From contig CM070628.1 in NCBI GenBank assembly GCA_036346255.1, positions 1,689,840 to 1,753,839 of the forward strand: 64,000 bases of DNA, written 5' to 3'. The DNA comes from Ampelocalamus luodianensis. Lineage: Eukaryota; Streptophyta; Magnoliopsida; Poales; Poaceae. The notes below the pieces were generated by a model. That model was not told the DNA's origin. It ran no database searches and saw only the letters and a program-made list of their open reading frames with translations. This document shows positions 59,691 to 64,000 of the stretch, piece after piece (positions within the stretch are counted from its first letter, which is position 1; the number at the start of each line of letters is the position of its first letter). The position numbers and the translations under genes were made by a program.

Positions 59691-59739
59691 CGGTGGGTTG
59701 TGCCTAGCATGGCACGGCCTGAGCGAATATAGCTGTTAC

Positions 59740-61225
59740 GGACAACAACTAGATCTAGTAAAATACTACAATGAACACCGTAATAAATTAAAGGAACTAT
59801 TTAGTATGTGCATAGTTTTAGTGGCCTTAACCTCGGACATATGGAGTGGTCGGGCTAGAGAGGATTATCTTAGTGTAGTTTCTCATTATGTTAATGATGA
59901 CTGGGTAATAGAGAAAAAATTATAGATTTCAAATTAATTGATGTAGCACACACGGGTGAGAATATTTACGGACTGTATTAACAAAGTCGTGGAAGAGTTT
60001 GTTCTTACAGACAAAATATTCCCAATTACTTTAGACAATGTCACTTCGAACTCTATGGCCATGGATATTCTTACTCAAGTGTTGAGTACATACGTCGATT
60101 CATTCTTGCTATATCAGCGATGCGCTTATCATATTATTAACCTTATAGTTAAATGTAGTTTGAAGAGGTTGAATTTGTATATTAAAGCTTTTTGCGATGT
60201 GATATCTTACTTGAATAATACTAACGTAACAATAGCAGCATATAAAAACTTCTGCAGGGCGATGGGTGTACATCCAAAAAAGTTCGGTTTGGACATGTCG
60301 GTAAGATGGAACTCTACTAACCTAATGCTTAAGAGTCTTTTACCATATAAGAGCATTTTTTCTGTTTTTATTCAAACATACTATCAGAGCAATGATGATA
60401 GTATACTATTGATTGACGAACATTGGTTCGTTGCTGAGAAGATACTTCATATTTTAGAAAAATTTTATGAGACCACTATTGCTTTGTCCACTATCTATTA
60501 TCCAATATCTCCTATTATTATACAAAGTATTTTACAGATTGCTAGTCAATTAAAAAATGATGAAAATGACACCATTTTAAGAGAGGCTATATTTTATATG
60601 AAAAAAAAATACCTTAAATATTGGAAAGAAATCCCTTTACTATATGCATTTGCATTTATTTTAGATTTTAGAGCTAAAATTGACGGATTTACTAATATTC
60701 GTGATTTTCTTAGTGATGCTACAGAGCTAGACTATTCTAACTATTTTGCAGATGTTCGTTCTCGATTACATGAGGTTTTTCCTAAGGTACAAAAATAAGT
60801 TCCAGGGAATCTGTTTGCAATGACCTCCACTAGCACCCACCTCAAGTAACAAAACAAATCTATAGAGCAGGATTTGGGATGCAGTCTCTTCCTCTAGGTC
60901 TAGGTTTTCTTCTTCTACGACAACACCTTCTCAACAAAGTCCAAGGCCAACCTCTCACACAAGGAGTGGGGAACTGTCTGCCTATCCAGACAGCAATACG
61001 GTGGATTTCAACTCAGAGAACTTTGAAATTTTGCACTGGTGGTATGACCATAAGTTAGCATATTATGTGCTATCCATACTTGTACGTGGTGTATTAATTA
61101 TTCATGTCTCGACGGTTTCCTCCGGGTCCGCTTTCAATCTTTCTATAAGAATATTGGAGGAAGTAAAAACACGTCTCACAAGTGAGATGGAGGGGGTACT
61201 TCTAACTATGAAAGACTGGGAATAA
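59740..61225 (+). pseudogene. hAT transposase (zf-BED/RICESLEEPER-like), broken
   Basis: Three blocks remain. 59740-59925 holds LVALTSDIWSGRAREDYLSV followed by VVSHYVNDDW, the first catalytic-Asp region. 59956-60798 holds FPITLDNVTSNSMAMDIL, then RCAYHIINLIVK (the conserved CxxH-like site), VRWNSTNLMLKSLLPYK and LDFRAKIDGF. 61001-61225 holds the C-terminal dimerisation domain: FEILHWWYDHKLAYYVLSIL, VSTVSSGSAFNLSIRILEEV, then MKDWE. Frameshifts occur near 59920 (an A-run) and between 60798 and 61001. The BED zinc finger expected upstream is absent; the purine-rich repeat stands there instead. The ancestral enzyme catalysed cut-and-paste transposition with 8-bp duplications. Confidence 0.85.
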
Positions 61226-62362
61226 ACTGATTCGCGAACATAACACTTAGTGGAAAATCCAGAATTGTTGGAGGTGTTCGAAAATCTGTACCTAGATAAT
61301 GACACATAGAACAAAGATGTATATAAAGCCATAGGTTGTACTCCTTTTTTTTGTCAATGTTTTCTCATGTTGAGTTTTTACTTAGCAAAAGTTTTAACGA
61401 GGTAACCATTTGAACATTAATAAAGCTCTTTATTAAATTTTCATTGTGCTTATCTCATTTTTATAATTTTTATATCTATTTATGAATTCTACATTTTTTT
61501 TTATTTTTAATGAGTTTTTTGAATTTTTCAGACCTAATGAGCTAAGTGGGTTGCAACTGGCTCCGTCGAGCCAACTGGGCTCGGGCCGACCCGACCCGGC
61601 ACACCAGACCTTCGGGCTATGCTTGGGCCACTACCTAGGCACGTGGCCCGGCATGGCACAATCCGTTTCATTCGCGAGCTGGAATGGGTTAGGTCGTGCC
61701 GCGTATTTGGCTACCACTAGCAGTGGACAAATGCATCATGTTTGTGGGCTCAGCCCGAGACATGGTACTATTGGCCTGGTCCAGGTATAGCACACCCCGA
61801 CGAGCCGTGTTTGGGTCGCCACCTCGACCCAGCCCATTAGGGTCATTCATTTTTAGATATTTTATATGATTTTAATTTAATTTTATATTTATATAATTCT
61901 ATTTTGGTTTTTAATATTTATATGATTTTATTTTATAGTTTTTTTTTTACTTTTATATAGTTCAATTTATAATTATATATAACTTTATTTTGATTTTTTG
62001 AATTATATATATTCTATGATTGTTTCATATATTTTCTAAATTTTCATATCATATCGGCTAAATGGGTTGGCACCGACGCAATAGGCTAAGCATGCTTGGC
62101 CCGATCCGACACGACCGTGTGCTCGGTGTGCTGTGTCTGATCCAAATGCCGAGCCTACGGGCCAGCACGGTACAACCCAATTACCTAGCTGAGCCCGCCA
62201 TACCATGCCTAATCAGACCTGTGCTGGGCCGGGCCGGGTCGTCCATTTGGAATCACTGGGCCCACGCAAACCTCCCCAACTCGATCAAATCGCACACCAA
62301 AAAAATTACCCCGTCTCGAATCCTGATGCTCCGAGTCCCGCCTCGCTTCCCCTCGTCAGCGC

Positions 62363-64000
62363 ATGAGCTTCCTCGGCGCGCTCGCGGACTCCCTCTCGTC
62401 GCTGCTGTTCTCGTCGGCCGGGGCGCCCATGGACGCGGCGGCGGTGGTGGGGGAGCGCGTGGCGGTGAAGCTCAAGGGCTACTTCGAGCTGGCCAATGAG
62501 GAGATCGACAAGGCCGTGCGCGCCGAGGAGTGGGGGCTCCCCGACGACGCCGAAGCGCACTACCGCAACGCCCTCCGTGTCATGCTCGAGGCCAAGGCCG
62601 CGCGCGTCCCCGACACCGTCTCGGCATCACTCCCCTTTCCCTTCCCCGGCGCGTCTAGGGTTTGCGATTGCTAATTGAATTAGTGGGGTGGATGTGTTTG
62701 CTTTCAGCGAGAGGAGGCAGGTCAGGGTGTACCAGGAGAAGATCGCCAAATGGCACGCGCAGGTCGAGGAGCGGCTCAGGGTGCTCGGCCAGAGGAGTGG
62801 TGAGGCTCCCTAGTCCTTTCTCCTCATTTTTTTTCCTGCGTTGTGATGTGCAGCTGCAAAGCTCGTGAAATGTGGTCAGCCATGTGGACTTCTGCGGCTA
62901 GAAACATTAGAAGAAGCCAAAATACTCACAGGCCATACCGTAGTTCATTGTGTTACTTGTGTGAATTTAGGGATTAGTACCTGTATAAAGATAAGTTGAG
63001 AACTTTCGCAGCTTGTATGGTTCGATTAGTGAATTGTGTTTTCTGTTATAAATTTAAGTTTCTATTTTCCTCTTGCAATGATTTGCCGCAAGTACATAAT
63101 ACAAGGAAGTTTGATTTGTTTTGTATTTTGTTTGGGTCATGTGCACAAACTTTTGCTTGCTTCGATTGTGGACTGTAGTTCATTGGGAGTTAACTTTGTG
63201 TTGTCTTGTCTGGTTTTGCAGGAGCGGCTGCACCAGTGCCGAAGAAGGTACAAGTTTCTAGAATCAAAGTTGTACTTATGCTACATGTTTTGATTTTTCG
63301 TGTCTTGATGTTGATTGTTTGCAACTAACATAAATACTGCAATCTGAACTTTCTTATACCTTGGTTTCTTAGTGAAATCAAGCAGGCATGTATTATAGGT
63401 CAGACGATTGCGGCCTGTTGTTTTCTTCCTACCTGATCAACAATGTTTTACTGATGTGTCGATTTGGTACACTGCACTGCTAGTTTATTCATCCAAGTCT
63501 GCTCATTACGGATATGTTCTTATGAGCTCATGAATTTCAATAATCAAACATTAGACATAAATGATAAAACGTCAAAACAGAATTAGAAATGTTCTTTACT
63601 TGTTTGGCTTTGATAGTTTGTTTCTTTAACAGCATGTGTTGAGCAAATATTTTTTTTAAGAAAAAAGAAAGCTAGATAGGTTACACAGTTATATGTTGAG
63701 GTTCTCTACTACGTCTTTTCTTAATGAGTAGTTTGCAGCAAGCACATTGGTCAAAAGGTCTTTCTATATTAGCTGTGCATTATTTCCGCAGGTTGTTACA
63801 AACAATCCTATCAATAGGACTGAGAAACCGGCATCAACTAGCTTCCATAAGTCTACTTTGCAGCCTAGCCCTACCTTCAACAGAGGTGGTCAAGCATCTG
63901 CTTGTCAGACGAATAGCACTGGAGGTCCCAAACCTGTGCAAAGAGCTGGTGGAAACTATGATGACAAGCTCGTCGACATGATAAATACGACCATTGTAGA
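62363..64000 (+). CDS. Spastin-like AAA ATPase with MIT domain, 5' part (truncated by window)
   Basis: The ATG at 62363 gives MSFLGALADSLSSLLFSS, then the MIT-like segment VKLKGYFELANEEIDKAVRA and AEEWGLPDDAEAHYRNALRV, a three-helix module that binds ESCRT-III-type tails. Exon 2 (62708-62799) encodes ERRQVRVYQEKIAKWHAQVE. Exon 3 (63222-63247) encodes AAAPVPKK. Exon 4 (from 63792) encodes VVTNNPINRTEKPASTSFHK, then GGPKPVQRAGGNYDDKLVDM and INTTIV, the linker just before the AAA core. The end of exon 1 is unclear: a donor at 62653 (GC|GTCTAG) keeps phase with exon 2. The AAA domain itself lies outside the window. From memory it resembles rice LRD6-6-type ATPase on chromosome 6, which acts in multivesicular-body trafficking; that identity needs a search. 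Confidence 0.85.

Larger units (their letters stand above)
58811..62255 (+). mobile_element. Decayed hAT-superfamily transposon (approximate borders)
   Basis: A transposase remnant lies between two regions rich in GGCACGGCACG / GCCGGGCCGGG motifs (58840-59040, 61560-61840 and 62060-62250). Such repeats are typical of the subterminal parts of grass hAT elements. Exact termini and an 8-bp duplication could not be found, so the borders are estimates. Part of the 3' region recurs as a relic at 12686-13070. Confidence 0.55.

Noticed and set aside
59018..59710. Minus-strand open frames of 194-230 codons rich in Pro/Ser/Leu, and plus-strand Glu/Arg-rich frames
   Set aside because: Caused by stop-poor purine-rich repeat sequence; several frames are open at once and none shows a domain.

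Overview
The window is nuclear DNA of a grass, almost certainly rice (Oryza) or a close relative. Evidence: GT-AG introns in AT-rich sequence, cytochrome P450 and spastin-like genes of plant type, and the transposon mix (Ty1/copia elements primed by initiator-Met tRNA, plant L1-type LINEs, hAT and PIF/Harbinger DNA elements, a Stowaway-like MITE and Micron-like MITEs inside TA microsatellites). Most of the sequence is mobile. I recognise three host gene families: a duplicated CYP704-type cytochrome P450, a duplicated CCDC137-like gene (both copies damaged), and the 5' end of a spastin-like AAA ATPase at the right edge.

Layout. 1-1.9 kb: unassigned. 1.9-12.7 kb: sequence resembling a long LTR, split by a nearly full-length L1-type LINE on the minus strand (2.9-9.6 kb), then a relic of a hAT 3' end. 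13.1-21.7 kb: duplication unit 1, with a CCDC137-like pseudogene (+) facing an apparently intact CYP704 gene (-, six exons, 528 codons), a 1.3-kb segment just upstream of the P450, and a 5'-truncated LINE. 21.7-23.5 kb: spacer with LTR-like remnants. 23.6-56.5 kb: duplication unit 2, with the same two genes enlarged by insertions. Intron 3 of the second CYP704 holds a 22.6-kb nest: an old internally deleted copia element (27340-49968) whose RT/RNase H region was hit by a long-LTR copia element. That second element is present as an LTR-internal-LTR-internal-LTR array (29137-49480). Unit 2 also holds two Micron-like elements in a TA microsatellite and a 2.8-kb PIF/Harbinger-type element carrying IQD gene exons. 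56.5-62.3 kb: small MITEs and a decayed hAT element. 62.4-64 kb: spastin-like gene (+), running off the window.

Comparing the units gives natural empty sites for the LINE fragment, the PIF element, the Micron pair and the copia nest, so those boundaries are well supported. All six exons of the second CYP704 stay open with matching splice phases, so it may still be expressed across an intron of about 23 kb.

One technical observation matters for reading the window. The repeated copies of the long-LTR element differ mainly at CAG/CTG trinucleotides, which are often lost or read as CG, CGG or CCG. That looks like base-calling error at methylated CHG sites rather than ordinary mutation, so many apparent frameshifts in that array may not be real.
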